A stretch of DNA of 64,000 nucleotides from assembly GCA_964615935.1 (NCBI GenBank), contig CAZTTG010000029.1:1-64000 (forward strand). Direction: 5' to 3'. Of the stretch, positions 8,928 through 17,572 are shown in pieces. Made by a program: the position numbers and the translations under genes. Each line of letters starts with the position of its first letter. Position 1 is the stretch's first letter. Under the pieces are notes generated by a model. The model had not been told where the DNA came from, searched no databases, and saw only the letters and a program-made list of their open reading frames with translations. The stretch is from CAZTTG01 sp964615935 (GTDB lineage Bacteria; Planctomycetota; UBA1135; GCA-002686595).

Positions 8928-11705
8928 ATGCCCGAAGCTCGGCGCCATTTCCTGGGCTGGGACCTACCCCCGATCGACGCGGCGGTCGAGTGGCTCGAGG
9001 GGGAGCTCGGAACCGACATGGAGGGGGTCACCCTGGCCCTTCCAGGCGCGCGGGCGGGCCGGCTGCTGCGCGAGCGGCTGGCCCTCGCCCTGGGCCCCGC
9101 CTGGCAGCCGCCGAGGATCCTGACCGCGGGCCACCTGACCGACGAGCTGGTCCGGCTCGACCGCCCCTCCGCCCCGCGCCTGTTGCGCACCCTCGCCTGG
9201 GAGCACGGCCTGCGCTCCCTGGACCCCGCCCTCCTGCTTCGGCTCGTGGCCCGTCCGCCCGACGACGACGATCCGGCCGGATGGCGGCGTCTGGCCGGCG
9301 AGGTGCGCGGGCTCTTCGGCGCGCTCGCCGCCGAGTGCCTGGACTTCTCCGCCGTGCGCGAGGGCCCCCTGGCCGGGTGCTCGACCGGGGAGCGGCTCCG
9401 CTGGGAGGCGCTGGCCCGGGTCCAGGTGGAGGCCGAGGACTTCCTGGCGCGGGCGGGCTTCTGCGATCCGCACCGCGGCCGGCTCACGGCCATCGAGGCG
9501 GGTGAGGTGCAGGGCGATGCGCGCGTGGTACTGGTGGGCGTGGCCGAGGCGACCGGACTCCTGCGCCGGCTGTTGGGCGTCCTCGACGACGTGACCGCGC
9601 TGATCTTCGCGCCCGAGGAGCTCGCCGGATCCTTCGATGAGCTCGGCTGCGTCGCGTCCGCGGCCTGGCTCGAGCGCTCCTTCGGCCTGCCCCTTCAGAG
9701 CTGGCGCATGGCCGAGGGACCGGACGACCAGGCCCGGTGCGCGCTCGAGGTGATCTCCGGCTGGGACGGCCGCTTCGCCGCGGAGCAGATCACCATCGGC
9801 GCGGGCGACGAGGAGGTGGTCCCCTTCCTCGAGCGTCACCTCGCCGAGCGGGGGGTCTTCGCCCGCGACGCCGCCGGCACGAGCCTGGCGCGCGCGGCAC
9901 CGGCCCTGCTGATCGGCGCCATCGGAGGCTACCTGGCCCGCGGGAGCTTCGCCGAGCTCGCCGCCCTGCTGCGCCATCCCGATCTCGAGGCCTTCATCGC
10001 GGAGCGGGCGGACCTGGGTGGTGGCGCTCTGGGGCAGATGCTCGACGAGTACCACGACGAGCACCTGCCCGGCCCGGTTCCGCGGGAGTGGCTGCGCACC
10101 GGCCGGCGGGGCGGCGTCGGCGAGCGGCGCGAGCGCCTGAGGGCGGCGGTCGCCGTCCTGGACGAGCTCCTCGAGCCCCTCTCCGGCGGTCCCCGTCCCC
10201 TGCGGGAGTGGGCGGCGCCCGTGCGCGGCCTCCTGCGCGAGGTGTATGGTGAGCGCGAGCTCGACGCCGAGGAGGACCGCCTCCTGGCCGAGGGGCTGCG
10301 CGGGCTCGCCGGGGTGCTCGATGGCCTGCACGAGCTACCGCCCTCGGCCGCGCCGGAGGTGCCCGCCGCCGAGGCCCTGGCGGTCGTGCTGTCCGAGAGC
10401 GGGAGCGTGACGCTCGCCCCGCGGGCATCCAGGCCCGGGGAGCCCGCCATCGAGCTGCTCGGCTGGCTGGAGCTCGCCTTCGACGAGGCCCCCGCCCTTA
10501 TCGTGACCGGCTTCAACGAGGGTCAGGTGCCCGAGTCCCTGGCCGGGGACGGCTGGCTGCCCGACGGGCTGCGCCGCGAGCTGGGGCTGCCCGACGACGA
10601 GCAGCGCGTGGCGCGCGACCTCTACACCCTCGAGTGGCTCGTGCGGTCCCGGGAGCAGGCGGTCTTCGTCACCGGCCGGCGCACGCTCGAGGGGGATCCC
10701 CTGCGGCCGAGCCGCCTGGCCTTTCACTGCCCGGCCGACGAGATCCTCGCTCGCGTGCGGCACGCCCTCGAGGGCGGCGGCACGCGCGGCATCGGGGGGG
10801 CGGTCGAGGCCGGCGCGCCCGCCGAGCTGCCGCTGCCGGCGGACCTCTCCGAGCCCGAGAGCTTCCGGGTCACCGTCTTCAAGGCCTACCTGCAGTCCCC
10901 CTACGTCTTCTGCCTGACGCAGCTCGCCGGGCTCGAGTCCCTCGACGATCGCGCGCGGGAGCTGGACCCGCTGAGCTTCGGCAGCCTGGCCCACGAGGTC
11001 CTGCAGGCCTTCGGCTGCAGCGCGCTGGCCGACTCCACCGATCCCGAGGCCATCGCGAAGTTCCTCGACCGGACGCTCGAGGCGCTCTTCCGGCGCCGCT
11101 TCGGGAGCGGGGCCCTGCCCGCGGTCGAGCTCCAGCGCCGTCAGCTCGCCTGGCGCCTGCGCCGCTTCGCCGACGTCCAGGCGGCCCGAGCAGAGGCCGG
11201 CTGGCGCATCCAGGAGGTCGAGTGGGCGCCGACCGAAAACGTCGAGCTCGACGTGGACGGGGAGACCGTGCGATTGAGCGGCCGGATCGACCGCATCGAG
11301 CGCTGCGCGGACGGTCGCTGGGCGATCCTCGACTACAAGGTGGGCGAGAGGGCCAAGGACCCCGAGAAGGAGCACTTCGACAAGAGGGGCAAGCGCTGGA
11401 AGGACTTGCAGCTCCCGCTCTATGTCCTGCTCGCGCGCGATCTGGTGGGGGAGGGCCCGGTCGAGCTGGGCTACTTCCACCTGGGTCGCTCGCGCGAGGA
11501 CGTCGCCGTGCGCGTCGCCGAGGGCTGGGGACCCGACTTCCTGGCCTCCGCCGAGGAGGAGGCGCGTCGGATCGTCCGCGAGGTGCGCGCGATCGTGCGC
11601 GGAGGAATCGCTCCCGAGCTGGGCCGCCCGGTCCTCTACGACCCGATCCTCGCGGCGGTCTGCGGCCAGGGGCTGCTCGCCGGTGCCGAGGAGGACGAGC
11701 CGTGA
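8928..11705 (+). CDS. addB: AddB-like helicase/nuclease subunit (PD-(D/E)XK family)
   Basis: This is a 925-residue partner of the AddA-type protein encoded next; together they should process double-strand breaks for recombination. The N-terminal half resembles an inactivated superfamily 1 helicase. The expected P-loop position reads LPGARAGRLLRERL, without GKT/S. The C-terminal nuclease domain (about 640-925) has FKAYLQSPYVFCL, the helix that opens AddB/Cas4-like nucleases. It then has RIDRIERCADGRWAILDYK, with the catalytic Asp and Lys, and KDLQLPLYVLLA, the QLPLY motif. The cysteines that hold the 4Fe-4S cluster in Bacillus AddB are not conserved; the Y-x-x-C-P position is Ser. It overlaps the next gene by GTGA. 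The symbol is by role; Chi recognition is untested. Confidence 0.82.
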   Translation: MPEARRHFLGWDLPPIDAAVEWLEGELGTDMEGVTLALPGARAGRLLRERLALALGPAWQPPRILTAGHLTDELVRLDRPSAPRLLRTLAWEHGLRSLDPALLLRLVARPPDDDDPAGWRRLAGEVRGLFGALAAECLDFSAVREGPLAGCSTGERLRWEALARVQVEAEDFLARAGFCDPHRGRLTAIEAGEVQGDARVVLVGVAEATGLLRRLLGVLDDVTALIFAPEELAGSFDELGCVASAAWLERSFGLPLQSWRMAEGPDDQARCALEVISGWDGRFAAEQITIGAGDEEVVPFLERHLAERGVFARDAAGTSLARAAPALLIGAIGGYLARGSFAELAALLRHPDLEAFIAERADLGGGALGQMLDEYHDEHLPGPVPREWLRTGRRGGVGERRERLRAAVAVLDELLEPLSGGPRPLREWAAPVRGLLREVYGERELDAEEDRLLAEGLRGLAGVLDGLHELPPSAAPEVPAAEALAVVLSESGSVTLAPRASRPGEPAIELLGWLELAFDEAPALIVTGFNEGQVPESLAGDGWLPDGLRRELGLPDDEQRVARDLYTLEWLVRSREQAVFVTGRRTLEGDPLRPSRLAFHCPADEILARVRHALEGGGTRGIGGAVEAGAPAELPLPADLSEPESFRVTVFKAYLQSPYVFCLTQLAGLESLDDRARELDPLSFGSLAHEVLQAFGCSALADSTDPEAIAKFLDRTLEALFRRRFGSGALPAVELQRRQLAWRLRRFADVQAARAEAGWRIQEVEWAPTENVELDVDGETVRLSGRIDRIERCADGRWAILDYKVGERAKDPEKEHFDKRGKRWKDLQLPLYVLLARDLVGEGPVELGYFHLGRSREDVAVRVAEGWGPDFLASAEEEARRIVREVRAIVRGGIAPELGRPVLYDPILAAVCGQGLLAGAEEDEP

Positions 11706-14700
11706 GCGCCGTGCACCGCGTGGTCCTGGCCTCGGCCGGCACGGGCAAGACCTGGCAGCTCAGCGGGCGCTTCGTCGACCTCCTGCTCGCCGGGGCGGAG
11801 CCCGGCCGCATCCTGGCCACGACCTTCACCCGCGCGGCCGCGGGCGAGATCCTCGATCGGGTGCTGGGGCGGCTCCTGGAGGCGGCCGAGGATCCGATCC
11901 TGCGCGCTCAGCTCGCCGAGGGGCGCGCCTTCGGCGGGCCCTTCGAGGCCGGAGAGGCCGCATCCCTGCTCGCCCGCCTGACGAGGGGGATGAACCGCTT
12001 CCAGGTGCGCACCCTCGACTCCTTCTTCGTGCACCTGGGCCGGCTCTTCGCCCTGGACCTCGACCTGGCGCCCGACTGGGCCATCGCCGTGGGGCCCGAC
12101 CAATCGGCCCTCGAGGACGAGGCCATCGCGCGGCTCTTCCAGGGGGCGGACCAGGAGTCCTTCGTCGAGCTCCTGCGCGGGATCCAGCGGGAGGGCGGCG
12201 CCGAGCGCTCGGTCGACAAGGCGCTGAAGCGGGTGATCCGCGACGCATGGTCGGTCTTCCTGGAGAGCCGGCCGGACGCCTGGAGCAGGATCGAAGTTCC
12301 ACCCGCGGCATCGGAGCAGGATCTCGAGGCCACCCTGCAGTACCTACAGGCGTTCGAGGTTCCGATCACCAAGTCCACCAAGAAGCCCAACAAGAACTGG
12401 GATCGGGCCCACCGAAACGTGCTCCGGACCATCACCGATGAGCTCTGGCGGGAGTTCATGGGGCTCACGCTGGTTGGCTACGTGTTCGAGGGCAAGCAGC
12501 AGTACTCCAGGGTGGCGATTCCCGAGGAGTACGCCGATGCCGTGCGTGTCGCGGCGGAGAGCGCTGTGCACGGGATCCTGAAGCGAGTCGCCGAGCGCAA
12601 CGAGCGGACCCGCGAGCTCTTGGCCGCCTACGGGGAGAGCCTCGCCGAGGTCAAGCGCGAGCGCGGTGCCTACGCCTTCGGCGACGTCCCGCGCGCTCTC
12701 GCCCCCGGGGCGGACGGCGAGCCCGGTCCGATCGACGAGCGGGAGCTGGACCTGTGGTTCCGGCTCGACGGGCGGGTCGACCACCTCCTCTTGGACGAGT
12801 TCCAGGACACCGCGCCCTCCCAGTGGCGCATCCTCCGGCCCCTGGCCGAGGAGCTCGCCGCCGACGGAACCGGCGAGCGCAGCTTCTTCTGCGTGGGAGA
12901 CGTCAAGCAGTCGATCTACGGCTGGCGCGAGGCCGAGCCGCGGCTCCTGGAGCGGATGGGAGGGAACCTGAACCTGGTGCCCGACTCGCTCGCGTTGAGC
13001 TACCGCTCCTCCCAGGTGGTGCTCGACGCCTTGAACCTGGTGTTCCTCTGGATCGCCGAGAACCCGGTCTTCGACGGCGAGGGCGAGCGGGCTCAACGCG
13101 AGGCGGCCGAGCGCGTGCAGGCACGCTTCGAGAAGCACGAGGCCGCCCGGGAGCTCCCGGGCGCAGCCGTGCTGCGCGAGGCGAGGCCGAAGGGGGACGG
13201 CGAGAAGGCGGGTGATCCCGTCCTCGAGCTCGCCGTGGAGCGCGTGCAGGAGCTCGCGCGCGAGCGGCCGCAGGCGAGCATCGGCGTGCTCCTGCGCGCG
13301 AACAAGCCCATCCCGAGCCTGATCGACCGTCTCCTGCGCAAGGGGCTGCGGGCCAGCGGCCTGGGCGGGAATCCGCTGATCGACTCGATGGCGGTCCAGC
13401 ACATGCTCTCCCTGCTGCACCTTGCGGACCATCCCTCGGACCGGCTGGCGGCCTTCCACCTGCGCTCCTCGCCTCTGCTCGAGGCGATCGGCCTCGAGGA
13501 TCCGGCCGAGATCTCGAGGCGCGTGCGCCAGCGGCTCGCCCTCGAAGGCCTCGGCGCCTTCTGTGCGAGCTTCCAGCGCGCAGTGGACGAACACGACGGC
13601 TACGGGCCGTGGGATCGGCGCCGCTTCCGCCAGCTCGTGGACCTGGCCTTCTCCCGAGGGGAGCGGACGGGCCTGCGCACCGACCGCTTCGTCGACCTCG
13701 TGCGCGAGCAGAGGGTGGACGACCCCACCGCCTCGCGGATCAAGGTGATGACCATCCACGCCTCCAAGGGTCTGGAGTTCGACGTGGTGATCCTGCCGCA
13801 GCTCGACGAGTCGTGGTCCCATGGAGGACCCTCCATGCTCGTCGAACGGCCGGATCCGCGCCTGCCCGCGACGCGCGTCTCGCTCCATCCCGGCAAGGAG
13901 GTGGCCCTCATGGACCCGGGGATGCGCGAGCTCTACGAGGGGCAGGTCACGCGGGAGGTGGAGGAGGCGCTGTGCATCCTCTACGTCGCCATGAGCCGCG
14001 CCCGGCACCGCCTCGAGCTCTGCGTGCAGCACCGCGAGGGGGACAAGGACGGGGGCCTGTGCCACGCGGGCATCCTGCGCCACGCGCTGGACGATCCCAC
14101 CGGTGAAGAGGGGATCCTGTGGCGTCGCCCGGAGTCCGCGGAGGAGTGGATGCCGGCCGAGCAGGAGCTGGAGACCAGGCCCGCCGAGCCGGCTCCGTCC
14201 TTCCGCCTCGCGCCGACGACCGCTCCCCGCCGCCTCCCGCGCCGCGCTCCTTCGGCGACGGAGGGGGGAAGGCGGCGCGCCGGCGCGGATCTCCTCCGCG
14301 GCCCCTCCACCCCCGCGACGCGCCGCGGCAGCCTGCTCCATCGGTGGATGGAGGAGATCGAGTGGCTGGAGGACTTCGACGAGGCGGACGAGGCGCGGCT
14401 CCTCGAGATCGGCCGATCGATCGAGCCCGACGAGGCGCGCCGCAGGGAAGCCCTCGCGTCCTTCCTCGAGGCACTTCGGCTCCCCGCCGTGAGGGAGTCC
14501 CTCGCCAGGCCGGCTGGCGACTGCGAGCTCTGGAGGGAGCGGGTGTTCTGCCTGCCCCTGCCGCGGGAGGACGGCCGGGAGCTCGTGAGCGGAGCCTTCG
14601 ACCGGGTCGTTCTCCATCGGGACGGCGGGGAGCTCGTCTCCGCCGAAATCATCGACTTCAAGACGGACGCCGTCTCGGGCGAGGCGCTGGCCGCGTGCAT

Positions 14701-14824
14701 CGAGCACTACCGCCCGCAGCTCGAGGTCTACCGCGAGGCGCTCGCGGCCATGACCGGACTGGATGGGGCTGCGATCCGCGCCAGTCTTCTCTTCCTCTCG
14801 GCCGGCGAGCTGCGGGAGGTCTGA
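11702..14824 (+). CDS. addA: AddA-like UvrD-family helicase with C-terminal nuclease
   Basis: This is a 1040-residue superfamily 1A DNA helicase-nuclease. GTG 11702 overlaps the addB stop (GTGA), which implies translational coupling. Visible motifs in order are Walker A LASAGTGKTW (residues 9-18), motif Ia TTFTRAAAGEI, Walker B LLLDEFQDTAPSQW, motif III GDVKQSIYGWREAEP, motif IV LSYRSS, motif V TIHASKGLEFDVVILP and motif VI LYVAMSRARHRL. The last 150 residues hold a RecB-type PD-(D/E)XK nuclease: SAEIIDFKTDAV provides the Asp and Lys, followed by HYRPQLEVYREAL. It is the motor and one nuclease of an AddAB complex acting on DNA ends to load RecA. recD2 (37462-39723) is a second RecBCD-related helicase in this window. 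Confidence 0.9.
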   Translation: MSAVHRVVLASAGTGKTWQLSGRFVDLLLAGAEPGRILATTFTRAAAGEILDRVLGRLLEAAEDPILRAQLAEGRAFGGPFEAGEAASLLARLTRGMNRFQVRTLDSFFVHLGRLFALDLDLAPDWAIAVGPDQSALEDEAIARLFQGADQESFVELLRGIQREGGAERSVDKALKRVIRDAWSVFLESRPDAWSRIEVPPAASEQDLEATLQYLQAFEVPITKSTKKPNKNWDRAHRNVLRTITDELWREFMGLTLVGYVFEGKQQYSRVAIPEEYADAVRVAAESAVHGILKRVAERNERTRELLAAYGESLAEVKRERGAYAFGDVPRALAPGADGEPGPIDERELDLWFRLDGRVDHLLLDEFQDTAPSQWRILRPLAEELAADGTGERSFFCVGDVKQSIYGWREAEPRLLERMGGNLNLVPDSLALSYRSSQVVLDALNLVFLWIAENPVFDGEGERAQREAAERVQARFEKHEAARELPGAAVLREARPKGDGEKAGDPVLELAVERVQELARERPQASIGVLLRANKPIPSLIDRLLRKGLRASGLGGNPLIDSMAVQHMLSLLHLADHPSDRLAAFHLRSSPLLEAIGLEDPAEISRRVRQRLALEGLGAFCASFQRAVDEHDGYGPWDRRRFRQLVDLAFSRGERTGLRTDRFVDLVREQRVDDPTASRIKVMTIHASKGLEFDVVILPQLDESWSHGGPSMLVERPDPRLPATRVSLHPGKEVALMDPGMRELYEGQVTREVEEALCILYVAMSRARHRLELCVQHREGDKDGGLCHAGILRHALDDPTGEEGILWRRPESAEEWMPAEQELETRPAEPAPSFRLAPTTAPRRLPRRAPSATEGGRRRAGADLLRGPSTPATRRGSLLHRWMEEIEWLEDFDEADEARLLEIGRSIEPDEARRREALASFLEALRLPAVRESLARPAGDCELWRERVFCLPLPREDGRELVSGAFDRVVLHRDGGELVSAEIIDFKTDAVSGEALAACIEHYRPQLEVYREALAAMTGLDGAAIRASLLFLSAGELREV

Positions 14825-14832
14825 GGCGGCTC

Positions 14833-15405
14833 ATGCAGGGCGATCGGGAGCGCTGGGACGGAGAGTGGAGCGGGCCGCGGGGTGACCGCCTCGGCGAGCC
14901 GGACGAGCTCGTGGTGCGTGCGCTCGTCGAGCTCGACGAGGTGCCCCCGGGCCGCGCGCTCGACTTCGCCTGCGGGGCGGGGCGGCACGCCCTGATGCTG
15001 GCGGCCGCGGGCTGGGAGTGCACCGGCTGGGACGTCAGCCCGGCGGGGATCGAGCTCCTGCGCGGCCACGCGGCCGAGCGGGGCCTGGCCATCCCGACGC
15101 ACGTCGTCGACCTCATGCCCTTCGAGCCGCCCGGCCTCGGCGAGCCCTTCGACCTCGTGCTCATCGCCGACTACCTCGACCGGGAGCTCTTTGCCGATCT
15201 CGGCCTGCTCGTCTCGCCGGGAGGTCACGCGGTGGTCAAGGGCTACACCCGATCCTGGCCGGGCCCCCGCCCGCCCCTGCGCTATCGCCTCGAGGCGGGC
15301 GAGCTGTCCCGGGGCCTCCCGGGCTTCGAGACCCTGTTCAGCGACGAGGGCGGCGGCGAGACCGTGCTGCTCGGCAAGCGCTCGGCCCCTCAGCCCGTGA
15401 AGTAG
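14833..15405 (+). CDS. Class I SAM-dependent methyltransferase
   Basis: This is a 190-residue cytoplasmic protein with a Rossmann methyltransferase core. Motif I is LDFACGAGRHALMLAAAGW (residues 39-57), followed by the acidic strand end GWDVSPAGIELL and motif IV FDLVLIADYLDREL. The motif I consensus with F-A-C-G-A-G resembles the TehB/thiopurine-type small-molecule methyltransferases. The substrate is unknown. ATG 14833 is 8 bp after addA and probably co-transcribed with it. The last 16 bases overlap, tail to tail, with the symporter gene on the other strand. Confidence 0.75.
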   Translation: MQGDRERWDGEWSGPRGDRLGEPDELVVRALVELDEVPPGRALDFACGAGRHALMLAAAGWECTGWDVSPAGIELLRGHAAERGLAIPTHVVDLMPFEPPGLGEPFDLVLIADYLDRELFADLGLLVSPGGHAVVKGYTRSWPGPRPPLRYRLEAGELSRGLPGFETLFSDEGGGETVLLGKRSAPQPVK

Positions 15406-17165
15406 AGGTAGCAGGCCAGGATCGCCAGCAGCACGAAGGCGGTCATGCCCACCTCGACCGCTCCCCAGCTCGAGCGCGAGCGGGCGCGGTCCTCGGCGCC
15501 GACCGTGGCGTAGGTCAGCCCCTCCAGCCGCTCCTCGGCCGGCGCGCGGGTGAGGTAGCTGACCGACACCATCAGCGCCGCGCTGAAGAGGAACACCAGC
15601 ATGCTGTAGTACTGGAAGTAGATGTGGTTCACGTACCAGAAGAAGGAGCCCTCCTCCCAGGCGAAGCCCTCGACCCACTGGGTGGGCGTGTCCACCGCTA
15701 GTCGGAAGAGGCCCATCAGGAAGCCGCCGATCAGCGCCGCCAGGCAGCCCTTGCTGTTGAGCCGCTTCATGAAGACGCCGAAGAAGAAGACCACGAAGAT
15801 GGGCGGGGCCAGGTAGCCCTGCACGCTCTGGAGGTAGTCGTAGAGGCCCCGCGATCCACGGATCACCGGGATCCAGATCAGGCCGACGATCACCATGGCG
15901 AAGGTCACCGCGCGGCCCATCCAGACCAGCTCGTGCTGGGCGGCGCCGCGCTTGAGCTTCTGGTAGACGTCCATGGTGAAGAGCGTCGCGCAGGCGTTGA
16001 AGACCGCCGCCAGCGAGCTCATCAGGGCCGAGAGCAGTCCGGCCACCACGATGCCGCGCACGTAGGGCGGCAGCACGTGGATCACCATCAGCGGGAAGGC
16101 CCGCTGGCACTGCTCGGCGTCGGGCGTGCCGTCCGCCTGCACCAGGCCCGAGAGGGCCTCGATCCGCCCGCTCTTGGCCAGGGCGAAGCAGATCATGCCC
16201 GGGATGATGAAGAGGAAGACCGGGAGCAGCTTCAGACAGGCGGCCCACAGGCTGCCGCGGCGCGCCTGCCGCTCGTCGGGCGCACCCAGGACCCGCTGCA
16301 CGATGTACTGGTCCGTGCACCAGTACCACAGCCCGATGATCGGCGCGCAGAAGAGCATCCCCAGCCAGGGATAGTCGCGGTTGAAGTACCAGGGCACCTC
16401 GCCCGCGGGATCGGACAGCGGCCGCCACAGGTTGAACCAGTCCTCGGTGTGCGGGTCGGCCGCCAGGCTGGCGCGCAGCTCGCCCCAGCCGCCCAGGGCC
16501 TGCAGGCCGAAGATCACCACCAGGGTGGAGCCCAGGATCAGGACGAAGGTCTGCAGCGCCTCGGTGTAGGCCACTGCGCGCAAGCCCCCCAGGGCGGTGT
16601 AGACGCCGGTGAGCACCAGGACCAGGATCGAGCCGATCCAGAAGCTGTCCAGCTCGAGCCCCGCGACGGAGAGGTGCAGCTCGGGCAGCAGGGTTCCGAA
16701 GACCACGCCGCCGGCGAAGATGCCCACCGCGATCTTGGTGAGGACGTAGGCGATCAGCGAGATGATCGAGAGCACCCAGCGGGCGGCGGGGGAGAAGCGC
16801 CGCTCGAGGAACTCCGGCATGGTGAAGACGCGCGAGCGGGCGTAGAAGGGCACCAGCACCCAGGCCAGGACCAGCAGGCACCAGGCGTGCAGCTCGTAGT
16901 GGGCCATGGCCACGCCGTCGGTGCAGCCCGAGCCGGCCAGCCCCACCAGATGCTCGGAGCCGATGTTGGAGGCGAAGACCGAGGCGCCCACAACGAACCA
17001 GCCCAGGTGCCGGCCGGCCAGGAAGTAGTCGTCGGCCGTGTTGCGCCGCTTCCTCCACGACCAGTACACCAGGCCGAAGATCAGGGCGAAGTAGGCCGCC
17101 ACCACCGCCCAGTCGCCGGCCGCCAGCCCCTGGCCGGCGGTCCCGATCGACGCGATCCCCCCCAT
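15390..17165 (-). CDS. Sodium:solute symporter, SGLT (sugar) type
   Basis: This is a 591-residue polytopic SSS-family transporter with about 14-15 helices. Features of the sodium/glucose branch are the ADDYFLAGRHLGWFVVGAS start, ASNIGSEHLVGLAGSG near residue 65, HYELHAWCLLVLAWVLVPFY, and TDQYIVQRVLGAPDERQARR, which is near-diagnostic for SGLT-like proteins. A sugar or related polyol is the likely substrate. ATG 17165 lies 13 bp after clpS on the same strand, so the two may be co-transcribed, although no functional link is obvious. The extra hydrophobic helix at the C-terminus (FVLLAILACYLYFTG) matches the 14-helix forms. Confidence 0.87.
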   Translation of the reverse strand: MGGIASIGTAGQGLAAGDWAVVAAYFALIFGLVYWSWRKRRNTADDYFLAGRHLGWFVVGASVFASNIGSEHLVGLAGSGCTDGVAMAHYELHAWCLLVLAWVLVPFYARSRVFTMPEFLERRFSPAARWVLSIISLIAYVLTKIAVGIFAGGVVFGTLLPELHLSVAGLELDSFWIGSILVLVLTGVYTALGGLRAVAYTEALQTFVLILGSTLVVIFGLQALGGWGELRASLAADPHTEDWFNLWRPLSDPAGEVPWYFNRDYPWLGMLFCAPIIGLWYWCTDQYIVQRVLGAPDERQARRGSLWAACLKLLPVFLFIIPGMICFALAKSGRIEALSGLVQADGTPDAEQCQRAFPLMVIHVLPPYVRGIVVAGLLSALMSSLAAVFNACATLFTMDVYQKLKRGAAQHELVWMGRAVTFAMVIVGLIWIPVIRGSRGLYDYLQSVQGYLAPPIFVVFFFGVFMKRLNSKGCLAALIGGFLMGLFRLAVDTPTQWVEGFAWEEGSFFWYVNHIYFQYYSMLVFLFSAALMVSVSYLTRAPAEERLEGLTYATVGAEDRARSRSSWGAVEVGMTAFVLLAILACYLYFTG

Positions 17166-17178
17166 GCTCGGTCCCGGC

Positions 17179-17520
17179 TCAGGCCGGCTCGATGGTGAGG
17201 GTCAGGGGATAGTGGCGCGTGCGAGCCAGGCCGTGGGTCTGGTCCACGTGCAGCTCGGCGTGCTCGAAGGGGGCGATCTCGGCCACCGAGAGGCCGCCCT
17301 GGTGGGCCTCGAGCATGATCTGCAGGGCCTCGGTCTCCGACTTGTGGAAGATCCGCCGCAGGATGGCCACCACGAAGTCCATGGGGGTGACGTCGTCGTT
17401 GTGGACGAGCACCTTGTACTGCGGCATCCGGCGGGTGCGGGTCTCGCTCTCGACCTGGGGCGGCGCCTGGGGCGATGCGACCGCGGCCGGGCCGGAGGAA
17501 GCTCGGGAGACGGAGATCAC
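17179..17520 (-). CDS. clpS: ATP-dependent Clp protease adaptor ClpS
   Basis: This 113-residue cytoplasmic adaptor delivers N-degron substrates to ClpA/ClpC-ClpP. GTG 17520 was chosen because GAGGA precedes it and a TACAAT box lies 18 bp upstream. A longer ATG start would read back into the ubiD-like gene. Residues 1-32 are a flexible tail. The core starts at MPQYKVLVHNDDVTPMDFV, containing the Asn-Asp pair that holds the substrate alpha-amino group. LEAHQGG supplies the pocket His. The core ends PLTLTIEPA as in typical ClpS. No clpA is adjacent. The SGLT-like symporter gene follows after 13 bp. Confidence 0.92.
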   Translation of the reverse strand: MISVSRASSGPAAVASPQAPPQVESETRTRRMPQYKVLVHNDDVTPMDFVVAILRRIFHKSETEALQIMLEAHQGGLSVAEIAPFEHAELHVDQTHGLARTRHYPLTLTIEPA

Positions 17521-17537
17521 CGTGGGTCCTCGGCGGG

Positions 17538-17543
17538 ATTGTA
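17538..17543 (-). promoter_or_regulatory. Candidate -10 box of clpS
   Basis: TACAAT on the minus strand sits in the 52-bp gap between the UbiD-family stop and the clpS GTG. It supports the chosen start and a clpS transcript separate from the gene upstream. No convincing -35 is seen at 16-18 bp. Confidence 0.35.
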
Positions 17544-17572
17544 ACCGATCGCGGCGAGCGTGCAGCATCGTG

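Noticed and set aside
10634..11701. Extension of AddA upstream of 11702
   Set aside because: The extra sequence is the shifted frame of addB (Arg/Gly/Ala-rich); the GTGA overlap and the P-loop position fix the start at 11702.
15390..15405. Frame error suggested by overlapping gene ends
   Set aside because: Both convergent genes end with family-like termini; a 16-bp tail-to-tail overlap is normal in dense genomes.
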